The notes beneath the pieces are model-generated. The model did no database searches. It was not told the origin of the DNA and saw nothing but the letters and a program-made list of their open reading frames with translations. Made by a program: the position numbers and the translations under genes. A stretch of 64,000 bases of DNA. It comes from Variovorax sp. PAMC26660 (GTDB lineage: Bacteria; Pseudomonadota; Gammaproteobacteria; Burkholderiales; Burkholderiaceae_C). Below are positions 42,206 to 51,025 of the stretch, in pieces. Positions within the stretch are counted from its first letter, which is position 1. Each line of letters begins with the position of its first letter. Where the stretch lies: positions 2,967,501 through 3,031,500 of the forward strand of contig NZ_CP060295.1 of NCBI RefSeq assembly GCF_014302995.1, read 5' to 3'.

Positions 42206-42791
42206 CCTCTATTCGGAACAGCAAACCTGGATGCACGCGATCGCGGCGTGGATCAAGCTCGCAGTCCTGTCGGTGTGCGGCACGCTGCTGGTACTGGTCG
42301 AGAGGCCCGTTCACCTGGCCATTGCCTGCGCGGTGGTGCTGCTGATCTTCGCGTCGCTCGGGCGTCCCGCATGGCGCCGCGTGCGCATGCTGGTCGGCGT
42401 GGCCATTGCAGGCGGGTTGATCGTCGGCTTTCACTGGGCGCTGGGCACGACGCCGCTGGGCGTGGCCAGTGCCTTGCGCCTTGCCAGCGCGGCCACGCTC
42501 GCGCTGATGCTGACGCTGACCACGCGCTTCGAAGACCTGCTGGCGGTGCTCGAAACCCTGATGCATCCACTGCAGCGCTTCGGCGTGCCGACCGAGCGGA
42601 TCGCGCTCGGCCTTGGCCTGATGCTGCGTTTCGCCGAAAATTTCTATGTGCAGTGGCAGCGCCTGGACGATGCCTACCGCGCCCGTGCGGGGCATGGCGG
42701 TGGCCTGCGGCTGTTGGCGCCGTTGACCATCCGCACGCTGCAGACTGCGGAGCGCGTGGCCGATGCGCTGGCCGCGCGGCTGGGCCGCTGA
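42198..42791 (+). CDS. bioN: Energy-coupling factor transmembrane protein, BioN-like
   Basis: A 197-residue T-component of an ECF transporter with four to five hydrophobic segments and the cytoplasmic coupling region (RLDDAYRARAGHGG; the Ala-Arg-Gly-type signature) near residue 160. The start at 42198 overlaps the BioM-like gene by eight bases. It joins the ATPase to the biotin-binding BioY component encoded next. Confidence 0.88.
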   Translation: MRSLYSEQQTWMHAIAAWIKLAVLSVCGTLLVLVERPVHLAIACAVVLLIFASLGRPAWRRVRMLVGVAIAGGLIVGFHWALGTTPLGVASALRLASAATLALMLTLTTRFEDLLAVLETLMHPLQRFGVPTERIALGLGLMLRFAENFYVQWQRLDDAYRARAGHGGGLRLLAPLTIRTLQTAERVADALAARLGR

Positions 42792-42838
42792 TTCCGAACC
42801 CTCTTTCTTTCTTCTTTCCTTCCTGGAACGAGACTCCC

Positions 42839-43417
42839 ATGACCACCACCGGCTCTCTCACTTCGTCCCGTTCCCTGTCGTACATCGCGCTGTTCGCGGC
42901 GCTGATGGCGGTGTTCGGACTGATCCCCAAGATCGACCTGCCGTTCGGCGTGCCGATCACGCTGCAGTCGCTGGGCGTGATGCTCGCCGGCTGCCTGCTG
43001 GGGCCGCGACGCGGGTTCCTGGCCATCGCGCTGTTCCTGCTTGCGGTGGCGTTGGGCCTGCCCCTGCTGCCGGGTGGGCGCGGCGGGCTGAGCGTGTTCG
43101 TGGCGCCGGCTTCGGGCTTCCTGTTCGGCTGGATGTTCGGCGCCTTCACCTGCGGCCTGCTGATGCGCCGCATGGCCGGCGCGACGGGCACCGGGCTGCT
43201 GGCGGCGGCCTTCGTCGCGTCGCTGGTCGGCGGGATCGTGGTGGTCTATGCCTTCGGCATCGTCGGGCTCTCGTGGATCGCCCACATGTCGCTGTCGCAG
43301 GCGGCGCTGGCCATGCTGGTCTTCATTCCCGGCGACCTGATCAAGTGCGGCATCTGCGCGATGCTCGTGCAGACGGTGATGCGCGGCATGCCCGGCTGGC
43401 GGCTCGACCGCGATTGA
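42839..43417 (+). CDS. bioY: Biotin-specific S component BioY
   Basis: A 192-residue integral membrane protein of the BioY family. Conserved parts are YIALFAALMAVFGLIPKIDL at the N-terminus, PITLQSLGVMLAGCLLGPRRG, and FVAPASGFLFGWMFGAF, followed by FIPGDLIKCG. Six hydrophobic spans are apparent. BioY binds biotin directly; with BioM and BioN it forms a high-affinity importer. It starts 47 bases after bioN and closes the cluster. Confidence 0.92.
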   Translation: MTTTGSLTSSRSLSYIALFAALMAVFGLIPKIDLPFGVPITLQSLGVMLAGCLLGPRRGFLAIALFLLAVALGLPLLPGGRGGLSVFVAPASGFLFGWMFGAFTCGLLMRRMAGATGTGLLAAAFVASLVGGIVVVYAFGIVGLSWIAHMSLSQAALAMLVFIPGDLIKCGICAMLVQTVMRGMPGWRLDRD

Positions 43418-43429
43418 CTCGCCCTTGGG

Positions 43430-43906
43430 CTACGCGTTGCGCCGCTTGAAGGTGGTGGCCGACAGATAGTCTTTGCGTGGGCCGTGCACCGTGTGCCGGA
43501 TCACGAAGGAGCCGTCGCCCAGAAAGCGATAGCTGCTGTCGTAGGTGTCGGGCGTGCACAGGTGCGTGGCCGATCCGGCGAGCGCGTCGCCGTCGCGCAC
43601 GATCACGATGCCGTGAAAGAGACGCGGTGGCTGCTCGGCGAAGGAGACGGCGAAACCGCCCGGGGCGCGCTCGAAGAGGTATTCGCGGTGGCCGTCGAAC
43701 TCCTTGCCGTCGGCCAGACGGATCCGGCCTTCCTCGCGGTACTTCAACGCGCCTGTTTCGAGCCGCGTGAACGTGGCGGTGCCGGTCATGGCGGCCTGGC
43801 CTTCGATGGTCCGGTCCAGGTCCCAGGCGCCTTCCAGGCCGTCGAAGACGGTGTCCGGGGTGCCCCAGGGCGCAAAGGGGGCGAATGAAGGGGCTGGCGC
43901 GTTCAT
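43430..43906 (-). CDS. DUF6314-like protein
   Basis: A 158-residue soluble protein of lipocalin-like, beta-rich character. The segment LEGAWDLDRTIEGQAAMTGTATF and the REYLFERAPGG and HLCTPDTYDSSYRF stretches are those of the uncharacterised DUF6314 family. There is no signal peptide. It is convergent with bioY, 12 bases away. Function is unknown; a small-ligand-binding role is possible from the fold pattern only. Confidence 0.72.
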   Translation of the reverse strand: MNAPAPSFAPFAPWGTPDTVFDGLEGAWDLDRTIEGQAAMTGTATFTRLETGALKYREEGRIRLADGKEFDGHREYLFERAPGGFAVSFAEQPPRLFHGIVIVRDGDALAGSATHLCTPDTYDSSYRFLGDGSFVIRHTVHGPRKDYLSATTFKRRNA

Positions 43907-44164
43907 GCCGGCACTCTACGACAAGCCCTCATCTCCCTCTTTGACACATGATTGTTTCCAAGGCGTGAACACCGCGGTTCTGTTTGCTAAGGGTTTTTAC
44001 TTAGATGGAGGCGCACAATTCATCCACAGACCGGCCCCCAAGCCGATCTGGATGAACAGGGCCCCGAGCGCGGTGGCCGCCCCCCGAGGGACGGCAACCC
44101 ACCCAAGACCGGTTCGAAATCATCCAAGTGCAAAAACAATTGAACTGAACTGAAGGAAATCCAA

Positions 44165-44545
44165 ATGACCGCCTCGAAGCTCCTCTCCGCTGTTGCCGTT
44201 GCCCTGCTGGCTGTTGCTGGTTCTGCCCACGCCGAAACCTATGACGGCGTGCATCAACTGACCTCGGCCGCCAGCCGCGCCGATGTCTCCAGCCAGGCCG
44301 TGGTTGCAGCGCACAGCGCCAACCCCTACGCCACCGGTGCCAATTCCGGCCCGGCCCAAGTGTTCGTGTCGTCGACCAGCCGTGCGGCTGTCCGCTCTGA
44401 AGCCGTTGCCGCCGCACACAGCGCCGATCCGTACGCCGAAGGCGCATCGTCGGGCGTGGCCCCGGTCGTTGCCAGCACGGTGGACCGTGCCACGGTGCGT
44501 GCCGCAGCCCGCGCTGCTGCTCGCGGCGACGCACTGCCGCTGTAA
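44165..44545 (+). CDS. Small secreted Ala-rich repeat protein
   Basis: A 126-residue protein with a clear signal peptide (MTASKLLSAVAVALLAVAGS, cleavage after AHA at residue 23). The mature part has a repeated unit with a 35-residue period: it starts at Arg38, Arg73 and Arg108. The first two copies share AVVAAHSANPYATGANSG-like sequence; the third is shortened. It is alone, with a strong terminator 46 bases after its stop. I recall similar proteins in many Comamonadaceae, without known function. A periplasmic role is likely. Confidence 0.8.
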   Translation: MTASKLLSAVAVALLAVAGSAHAETYDGVHQLTSAASRADVSSQAVVAAHSANPYATGANSGPAQVFVSSTSRAAVRSEAVAAAHSADPYAEGASSGVAPVVASTVDRATVRAAARAAARGDALPL

Positions 44546-44590
44546 TCCTCGCAAGCAACGCCTCGCTTCGGCGAGCGCCGCTCTGAAAAG

Positions 44591-44624
44591 CCGGGCCATG
44601 CCAACGCATGGCCCGGTTTTTTTT
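44591..44624 (+). terminator. Rho-independent terminator of the Ala-rich secreted protein gene
   Basis: A perfect 11-bp stem (CCGGGCCATGC with GCATGGCCCGG) closes a CAAC loop and is followed by eight T residues. It is the clearest intrinsic terminator in the window and isolates the small gene from the isochorismatase-like gene. Confidence 0.95.
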
Positions 44625-44678
44625 CGTGCGCCGTCCCGCTCATGACGGGCTCACATTGCCTCCGTATCATGGTTCGGC

Positions 44679-45260
44679 ATGGAACCTCTAGCCCTCAATC
44701 CCCGCCAGACCGCCCTTATTTCTATCGACCTGCAACACAGCAATGTGGGTCGCCAGCTTGCGCCGCATGCCGCCGCCGACGTGGTGCAACGGAGCAAGCG
44801 CATCGCGGATGCACTGCGCGCGGCGGGTGGCACCGTCGTCTGGGTGCGCGTCGATGTCACGGCGCTGCTGAGCCTGCCGGCGGATGCATCCATCAGCCGG
44901 CCACCGGGATCGCCCGTGCCGCCGCCCGAGTTCTCGCAACTGGTGCCCGAGCTGCAGGTGCAGGACGGCGATGTGCTGATCACCAAGCGCCAGTGGGGCG
45001 CGTTCTACGGCACGGACCTCGACCAGCAACTGCGCCGTCGCGGCATCAAGACGCTGGTGATGAGCGGCATCGCAACCAACTTCGGCGTCGACTCGACGGC
45101 GCGCGCTGCCTTCGACCGGGGCTACGAACTGGTGTTCGTGGAAGACGCGATGAGCTCGCTGGCGGCCGAGCTGCACCACTTCGCGAACAAGGAGCTGTTC
45201 CCGCGCATGGGCCGCGTGCGTTCGACGGACGCGCTCGTGGCGGCCATCGGCTCTCGCTGA
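44679..45260 (+). CDS. Isochorismatase-family hydrolase-like protein
   Basis: A 193-residue cysteine-hydrolase/isochorismatase fold protein. Asp17 (SIDLQ) and the Lys in ITKRQWGAFYGTDL (near residue 103) fit the catalytic Asp and Lys. In the usual G-x-x-T-x-x-C-V motif it reads GIATNFGV, so the nucleophile cysteine is Gly. Isochorismatases proper also lack this Cys, so it may be active on vinyl ethers, but not as a cysteine amidase. It is a single gene, convergent with the next. Confidence 0.85.
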   Translation: MEPLALNPRQTALISIDLQHSNVGRQLAPHAAADVVQRSKRIADALRAAGGTVVWVRVDVTALLSLPADASISRPPGSPVPPPEFSQLVPELQVQDGDVLITKRQWGAFYGTDLDQQLRRRGIKTLVMSGIATNFGVDSTARAAFDRGYELVFVEDAMSSLAAELHHFANKELFPRMGRVRSTDALVAAIGSR

Positions 45261-45261
45261 T

Positions 45262-45954
45262 TCAGCGGGCAGGCAGCAGCCGCAGGCCGGCAACGAAAAA
45301 GGGCAAGTCGTCGTCGGCGGCCGGGTCGTGCAGCTCGACGGACCATTGTGCTGCGCCACCGCTGTGCGCGGGGCTCGCGCAAAGCTCGCAGGCATAGACC
45401 AGCCGGTCGGCCCGCGCGTCGTCGCGATGGGCAACAGCCTCGTCGCAGCACTCGTCCGACCGCACCCCTTCGCCACCCGGCCCGCCGCTGGCAGCAGCGC
45501 GCCGTATCAGCCGCATGACGATGCGCTCGGGCGCCACCGTGCGTTCGCCGGCCCGCGCCAGCGGCACCGTCGCGCGCAGGCGCAGCTCGAGCGGCTCGCC
45601 GATGCGAAAGCCTTCGCCCCGCTCCAGCGACATGTTCTCCAGCGCCACGCGCACGCGGCGCCCCTCGCGCAGACGCTTCACGACGAACATCACCGTCAAC
45701 ACCGAGAAGGTGGCGAACACCGGCAGTCCGATCACCATCCAGAGCCATTGCCAGCCGCCGGCCAGCGCCCAGGTCATCGCCTGGAAGCCGAACACCGCGA
45801 AGAACGTCAGCACCGCGAGCGCGATCAGCCACGCCACCCAGTCGGAGGCCGACTGCGGCGTGCGTTCGGTGGCCTGCGGCGCATTGGAAGTCCACTCGGT
45901 GGGCTCCCCGCTTGCAGGCGCGATCAGGTCGAAGGATGAATGGCGGGAAGGCAT
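45262..45954 (-). CDS. Membrane protein of unknown function
   Basis: A 230-residue protein with two close hydrophobic segments (about residues 37-58 and 65-90) that form a membrane hairpin. A C-terminal domain follows, with ENMSLERGEGFRIGEPLELRLR and a Cys/His-rich central loop (SDECCDE; ACELC). The ATG at 45954 is chosen because the longer frame to 46128 adds residues without conserved character. No named family is recognised. The 284-base region between it and the divergent gene at 46239 shows no other gene. Confidence 0.65.
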   Translation of the reverse strand: MPSRHSSFDLIAPASGEPTEWTSNAPQATERTPQSASDWVAWLIALAVLTFFAVFGFQAMTWALAGGWQWLWMVIGLPVFATFSVLTVMFVVKRLREGRRVRVALENMSLERGEGFRIGEPLELRLRATVPLARAGERTVAPERIVMRLIRRAAASGGPGGEGVRSDECCDEAVAHRDDARADRLVYACELCASPAHSGGAAQWSVELHDPAADDDLPFFVAGLRLLPAR

Positions 45955-46238
45955 GGAAGGCGCCGAGCATAGCCATTCGCGAAGCGGCACCATGCCGGTG
46001 CAGCTTGTCGGCCCAAACCCGCGCCAACCGGCCGTGCGGCAGAGGCCGCCTTCGCCAAAAGGCGCATTGCCTTGCCATCGGGCATCCTTCATGATGGCGA
46101 CGCGGAAGGGATGGCCGCAAGACCTCATGCTTTCGCATTACTGCGCCAATGTGGTGCAGTCGGGCGAAAATACGAAGGCGCTCCCGCCGTAGAAAAGAAA
46201 GCATGATCCGTCGCCGTTGACGCGGCAACCCCATACGC

Positions 46239-46844
46239 ATGGCCCTCACTCTCGACCCCGAAGACACGCGCGGACGCATCCACGATCTCGTGTGGAGCGG
46301 CTTCTATCCCGACGCCGATGTCGAATGGATGATCACCGACGAGTACCTCGATCCCGACGAGCTCACGGCCGAAGACCGTGCCTGGGTCAAGGCAGAGGCC
46401 GAGCGCGCCTGCGCCGCCAAGCACACCGCTGAGCGCGACTGGCCCGCACAGACCGAGTACGACCGGCTCGATGCCGTCTTCGTGCAGTTGCGCGGCGAAA
46501 AGATCATTGCGCTGCACCGCGCGGGCAACACGCTGTCCGATGGCCATGACGACGTGCGCGAGCACTGGCGCGCCGCGGGCCGTCTGGCCTCGGGCATTCG
46601 CGGCTGCTGCTTCTATCACTCGCAAGACCTCGACACGGCGGTGCGCACCGGCCGCCTGCACCTTGCATTCAGCGGCGGCATGATTCCCGAAATCGAGCAA
46701 CGCGAAGCCAACACCATCGTGGTCGGGCACCGCATCGTCGAGCTGCTGCGCGCAGCCGGCTTCGACGCGACGTGGAGCGGCAACATCAACGAGCGCATCG
46801 AAGCCGATCTCGGCCAATGGCGCAAGCGAGGCCCCTCCGCGTGA
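46239..46844 (+). CDS. DUF6891-like protein
   Basis: A 201-residue acidic, soluble protein. The pattern DLVWSGFYPDADVEWMITDE at the N-terminus and a central AGNTLSDGHDDV segment fit the uncharacterised DUF6891 family as I recall it. The middle part contains GCCFYHSQDLDTAV. The stop overlaps the GTG start of the VanW-glycosyltransferase gene, so they are probably translated together. Function is unknown. Confidence 0.7.
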   Translation: MALTLDPEDTRGRIHDLVWSGFYPDADVEWMITDEYLDPDELTAEDRAWVKAEAERACAAKHTAERDWPAQTEYDRLDAVFVQLRGEKIIALHRAGNTLSDGHDDVREHWRAAGRLASGIRGCCFYHSQDLDTAVRTGRLHLAFSGGMIPEIEQREANTIVVGHRIVELLRAAGFDATWSGNINERIEADLGQWRKRGPSA

Positions 46845-48637
46845 GCGTGCAGGCCTGGCAGCCGCCGCGCCGCATCGACGCCATCGATTTCTGGCTGCGC
46901 TCGCGGCTGCTGGCCACGGCCCACGCACTGCGCGAGACGCTGCGGCCCTCGGCCCGGCGCTGGCATGGCGGCGATCACGCACTGGCCGATGCGCCGGTGC
47001 TCGCGCAATACCGCACACCCTTGTGGTCGGACGGGCGCGCGGACGAATTCCCATTGGTGGCCGGCAAGGTGCACAACCTGCGCGTGGCCCGCCGCGCCTT
47101 CGACGCCATCGAGGTGCCGGCCGGCGAACTGCTGAGCTTCTGGCGCCAGTTGGGGCGGCCGAGCGCATGGCGCGGTTTCGTCGTGGGCCGCGAGTTGCGC
47201 GGTGGCTGCGTGGTGCCGACGCTGGCCGGTGGCCTGTGCCAGTTGTCGAATGCACTCGCCACGGTGGCGGTGCGTGCCGGCTTCGAGCTGGTCGAGCGGC
47301 ATGGGCACACGGCGCGCATCGAGCAGGCCGGACCCGTCACCGACGATGCCATCGATGCGACGGTGTTCTGGAACTACGTCGACCTCAAGCTGCGCGCCAA
47401 ACACGCATGGCGGCTCGAAGTGGAGCTGACCGCCACCGAACTGGTGCTGCGCATCCGCGCACGTTCGCCGCTGGCGATGCCGGGTGCAGCAGTCATGTTG
47501 CGGAGATCCGGCGAAGGGAGTGCCGCGTTGCCGCTGGCGCGCGGCTGTCTGAGCTGTGACCAGACAGCCTGCTTTCGCCACCGCCCACCGGTCGATGTGG
47601 CGCCGCAAGGCCGCACTGCCGTGCTGCTCGATGCATGGACACCGGAGTTCGCGCGCTACCTGGGGGCGAATCACCCCGGCGCGGACCGCATGCAGCCGGT
47701 GCCGTTGCGGCTGGCGTTCTGGCGCGCATCCACTGTCGGATGGCACCGGGAGCCCGTGCCCGAAGGCGCAGCGCCCGCGCAATCGCCATGGGCTGCGAGC
47801 CTGCGCCGCGCGCTGTGGCAACGACTCTGGGCGCGGCACGCGGGCCGGCGACAGGCCAGCCTGATCGATGGGCAGCGCTGGCTGGCGCTGGCTTTCGCCG
47901 CGCGCCTGAAGCCCGAACACACGCAACTGGTGGTCGAGCAGGCGCTGTTGCCGCATCTGCAGCGGGCTGGTGCGCTCGACGGTCGTCATGTCACCGTGCT
48001 GGCCAGCGCATTGCCCATCGCCGTGATCGAACGCAGGCTCGATGCCGCGTCCCAACGCTGGCCCGGCGATGCCACGCTGAGCGACTTTCGCGCCGATCCC
48101 GCGCTCGTGCGGGCCGAGGCAATCGCGCTGGCCCGTGCAGCGGCTGTTGTCACGCCTCACGCGGAGGTCGCACAGCAACTCGCCGAGTCGGCGCCGCAAG
48201 CCACGTTGTCACGGCTCGACTGGGGGCTGCCCCGCGTCAAACCCATCGGGGTCGAACGCGAAGACCCACCGCTCATCGTCTTCGCCGCGAGTGCATTGGC
48301 ACGCAAGGGCGCGCGCGAACTGGCCGCTGCGCTGCAAGGCTGGCCGTGCCGGCTGCGCGTGCTGGGCTCGCCGTCCGACGACACGCAATTGTGGCAAGGC
48401 ATCGACCCTGTCGAGCACATGGACTGGCAGGGCGATGGATTGGCCGGCGCCAGCGTCGTCGTGCTGCCCGCGCACATCGAGCATGCGCCGCGCGCGCTCC
48501 TGCGTGCCGTGGCGGCCGGCCTGCCCGTGGTGGCCTCGACCGCCTGCGGCCTCGCCGCATTGCCAGGCGTGCGTGAAGTCGCGGCCGGCGATGTGGAAGC
48601 CATGCGCACCGCGCTGCGGGCTGCCTGCAACACCTGA
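46841..48637 (+). CDS. VanW-like protein fused to a glycosyltransferase-type domain
   Basis: A 598-residue two-part protein. Residues about 45-225 carry a VanW-family domain, with WRGFVVGRELRGGCVVPTLAGGLCQLSN as the core and a C-x-x-C-like pair after it (LSCDQTACF). The C-terminal part (about 290-595) has the alternating helices and strands of a GT-B glycosyltransferase and ends with an HIEHAPRALLRAVAAGLPVVAST stretch, where family 4 enzymes bind the sugar nucleotide. The GTG start overlaps the previous stop; ATG at 46817 is an alternative. VanW is linked to glycopeptide resistance in Gram-positives, but its role here is unknown. Confidence 0.8.
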   Translation: MSVQAWQPPRRIDAIDFWLRSRLLATAHALRETLRPSARRWHGGDHALADAPVLAQYRTPLWSDGRADEFPLVAGKVHNLRVARRAFDAIEVPAGELLSFWRQLGRPSAWRGFVVGRELRGGCVVPTLAGGLCQLSNALATVAVRAGFELVERHGHTARIEQAGPVTDDAIDATVFWNYVDLKLRAKHAWRLEVELTATELVLRIRARSPLAMPGAAVMLRRSGEGSAALPLARGCLSCDQTACFRHRPPVDVAPQGRTAVLLDAWTPEFARYLGANHPGADRMQPVPLRLAFWRASTVGWHREPVPEGAAPAQSPWAASLRRALWQRLWARHAGRRQASLIDGQRWLALAFAARLKPEHTQLVVEQALLPHLQRAGALDGRHVTVLASALPIAVIERRLDAASQRWPGDATLSDFRADPALVRAEAIALARAAAVVTPHAEVAQQLAESAPQATLSRLDWGLPRVKPIGVEREDPPLIVFAASALARKGARELAAALQGWPCRLRVLGSPSDDTQLWQGIDPVEHMDWQGDGLAGASVVVLPAHIEHAPRALLRAVAAGLPVVASTACGLAALPGVREVAAGDVEAMRTALRAACNT

Positions 48638-48648
48638 CGGGAGAAAAA

Positions 48649-49248
48649 ATGGCATCGATCGAACAGGCCCGCGCGGCCCTGGCTCCCCACGGCGCGTTGG
48701 CGTCACAAACGGCCGCAGAGCATTGGCGCGGTGACATTCCATTGCCGCCCGTCATCGCAACGTTCTACGAACAGATCGGCCCGCTCGGCGAGTGGATCAA
48801 CGAGCGTGTGGGCCATGCGGGCCTCGAGGTCCCGAACGTCGGCAACCCCTTCAGCATTCCGCCGCTCGCGCGCCTGTGGCAGTTGCAGGCCGGCTACCGC
48901 TGGCACGGCATCACCGGCGAGCGCATCGCCGACTGGCCCGACCATTGGCTGGTGGTGGCCGACCAGGGGGCGGACCCGTTCATCTTCGACTTGCGCACGG
49001 GCGCGATCCAGTTCGCGCGACATGGCGCGGGCACATGGCAGGACGACGAGCCGATCTTTGCCGACATCTTCCAGATGGCCGCCTGCCTGGGCACCATCGG
49101 CCAGTTCGTGGACGAGGCCGGCGACGAGCTTTTGCTGGACGACGACAGCGTCGATCCGGCGCAGCGCGCGCGCCTGGTGAAGCGGCTCGCTCCGCTGCTC
49201 GGCGATACCGCCACGGCCGAAGCCATCCTGGACGATTTCGGCTGGTAG
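48649..49248 (+). CDS. SMI1/KNR4-like protein
   Basis: A 199-residue acidic, soluble protein. The fold pattern LPPVIATFYEQIGPLGEWIN near residue 30, followed by PDHWLVVADQGADPFIFDLRTG, fits the SMI1/KNR4 superfamily, which often includes immunity proteins of contact-dependent toxins. No toxin gene lies nearby. It is 11 bases after the VanW-glycosyltransferase gene and so probably in the same operon. A different housekeeping role is equally possible. Confidence 0.7.
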   Translation: MASIEQARAALAPHGALASQTAAEHWRGDIPLPPVIATFYEQIGPLGEWINERVGHAGLEVPNVGNPFSIPPLARLWQLQAGYRWHGITGERIADWPDHWLVVADQGADPFIFDLRTGAIQFARHGAGTWQDDEPIFADIFQMAACLGTIGQFVDEAGDELLLDDDSVDPAQRARLVKRLAPLLGDTATAEAILDDFGW

Positions 49249-49318
49249 CGCGGGCCGCCGCGGCAGGAAACGGGGTGCAGGGAGAATCGCAGGCAAAACA
49301 AGAAACCGGAAGCGCTTC

Positions 49319-50992
49319 ATGACCATCGATCTCCAGACGCTCAAGTGCGGCGAATGCGGCAGCAGCGTGCTCAAGCGCACCGGCCTCAATGAATACACCT
49401 GCGACCACTGCGGCTCCGTCACGCTGGTCGAGGACAACGTGTCCGACCGTCTCGAGCGTGTGCTCGACCAGGTCAAGAACGAAGCAGGCCGGCGCCTGGC
49501 GGCCGAGGAAGCGCTCAGGCAGAAGCTGATGTTGCGCAAAGTCGGCATCGGCGTGATCGTCGTGCTGGGCGTTGTGCTGGTGGGGCGGGTCATCGAAGTG
49601 TTCCTCGAATCGCGCAATCCGCCCGGTGCGCAGCCGGTGGTTGCCGCCGTCGTCGATCGCACCATTCCGGCGGACGGCCTGAAGCTCGGCGAACCGAAGC
49701 AGGTGCTGGTGGGCAGCGGCAGCTCGGCGGTGCCCAAGCTGCTGGTGGTGGCGCGCAACGAGACCGGCAAGCCGCTCTCACGCGCAGGCATCCGCGCCAC
49801 TTATTACGACGGCGAAACCCGGCTCGACGAGCGCAGCGAGATGGTGCCGATCGCCGTGCTCGAACCCGGCGAGAGCACACCGGCGTTGATCGACATGCCC
49901 AGCGGCAAGAACATCACGCGGCAGGACCTGCGGGTGCAGAAGCTGTCCGAGCCCTACAACGCGGTCGAGGGACCGCGCATGACCTTCGCGCGCGTGCGGC
50001 TGGTGCAGCAGGGCGATCGCGTGCGACTGGTGGGCCGCGTTGCCAACACGCGCAAGGACGCGGCCATGATCGGCGGCATCGAGGTGCTGGCCACGCTGTA
50101 CGACGATGCCGGCCAGGTGATCGGCTTCGGCCACGGCTACGGGCAATCGAACGAACTCAAGCCCGGCGCGCACACCTCGGTAGACCTGAGCATCGCCCGC
50201 TTCGGCCGCGCGGCGGCGATCGCGGCGTGGGACTACCGCATCGGCTACAGCACCATCGAGACCTCGGGCGCGCGCACGGCGGTGCTGAGCACCGACCGCG
50301 TGATCCGCACCACCGGCGCGCCGGAGCGCTTCAACCCCGAACTGCGCCTGGGCACCGAAGACCTGCTGGCCGACGACAGCGAGCGCTTCGATGCCAAACA
50401 ACTCGAATTGCTGCCGTTGATCGACGGGCGCAACAACATCCAGCAGCGGCTGTTTTTGACCGAACTCGTGAACCGCAGCCCTGACGCGGTGGCCATCGCG
50501 CCGGGCGGCGTGATCTCGCGCTTCAGCGGCAGCAAGGCCGACGGCACCACCAATATCTCGGGGCTGGCGTACCTGTATCCGGGCGAGCGCTTCCCGATCT
50601 TCCTGGAGCCGGAAGACATGGAGCGCATCACCGATACCCGCATCGAGTGGAAGCCGATGCGCCGCGCCGCCATGCCGGGGCCGCGCATGCCGCTGGAAGT
50701 GAAGGTGACGGGCACCAAGGCCGAGACCGGCAGCGTGCTGCTCAACTTCAGCCAGCGCTTTACCTACAAGAGCGTGGAGGTCAAGGGCAGCGTGAAGAAT
50801 CCGGGCACGAACATCGTCGGCAAGGTGCGGTTGTGGGTCAGCCTGCGCGACCGCAGCGGGCAGCTCACCGGCTTCAAGCTGGTCGAGAACCTGCCGGCCA
50901 TCGCACCCGGCGAGAGCGTGCCCTTCCAGGTGGACGTGGAGCAGAACGGCCGCGACTTGGCCAGCGTGACGACGCTATACCAAACCGAATAG
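49319..50992 (+). CDS. Zinc-ribbon, single-span protein with large periplasmic part
   Basis: A 557-residue protein. The N-terminus is a zinc ribbon (Cys10, Cys13, Cys28, Cys31). A charged helix and one membrane span at about residues 74-95 (VGIGVIVVLGVVLVGRVIEV) follow. The rest is beta-rich and would be periplasmic; it holds repeated Ig-like or FxLYD-type modules (residues about 120-210, 215-300, 335-430, 445-555), each with a GR/KG V-N-N/T-like strand. No named family is recognised. It lies 70 bases after the SMI1-like gene. Confidence 0.75.
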   Translation: MTIDLQTLKCGECGSSVLKRTGLNEYTCDHCGSVTLVEDNVSDRLERVLDQVKNEAGRRLAAEEALRQKLMLRKVGIGVIVVLGVVLVGRVIEVFLESRNPPGAQPVVAAVVDRTIPADGLKLGEPKQVLVGSGSSAVPKLLVVARNETGKPLSRAGIRATYYDGETRLDERSEMVPIAVLEPGESTPALIDMPSGKNITRQDLRVQKLSEPYNAVEGPRMTFARVRLVQQGDRVRLVGRVANTRKDAAMIGGIEVLATLYDDAGQVIGFGHGYGQSNELKPGAHTSVDLSIARFGRAAAIAAWDYRIGYSTIETSGARTAVLSTDRVIRTTGAPERFNPELRLGTEDLLADDSERFDAKQLELLPLIDGRNNIQQRLFLTELVNRSPDAVAIAPGGVISRFSGSKADGTTNISGLAYLYPGERFPIFLEPEDMERITDTRIEWKPMRRAAMPGPRMPLEVKVTGTKAETGSVLLNFSQRFTYKSVEVKGSVKNPGTNIVGKVRLWVSLRDRSGQLTGFKLVENLPAIAPGESVPFQVDVEQNGRDLASVTTLYQTE

Positions 50993-51025
50993 CCCCTCGG
51001 GCAACGGCGTTGGGCGGTTCGCGCC

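Noticed and set aside
43941..43969. TTGACA-like -35 box before the Ala-rich secreted protein gene
   Set aside because: No acceptable -10 box at 16-18 bases, and it lies about 220 bases upstream of the gene.
45955..46238. Possible small gene in the gap between the membrane protein and DUF6891-like genes
   Set aside because: Frames are short or GC-rich shadows, with no ribosome site or conserved segment.
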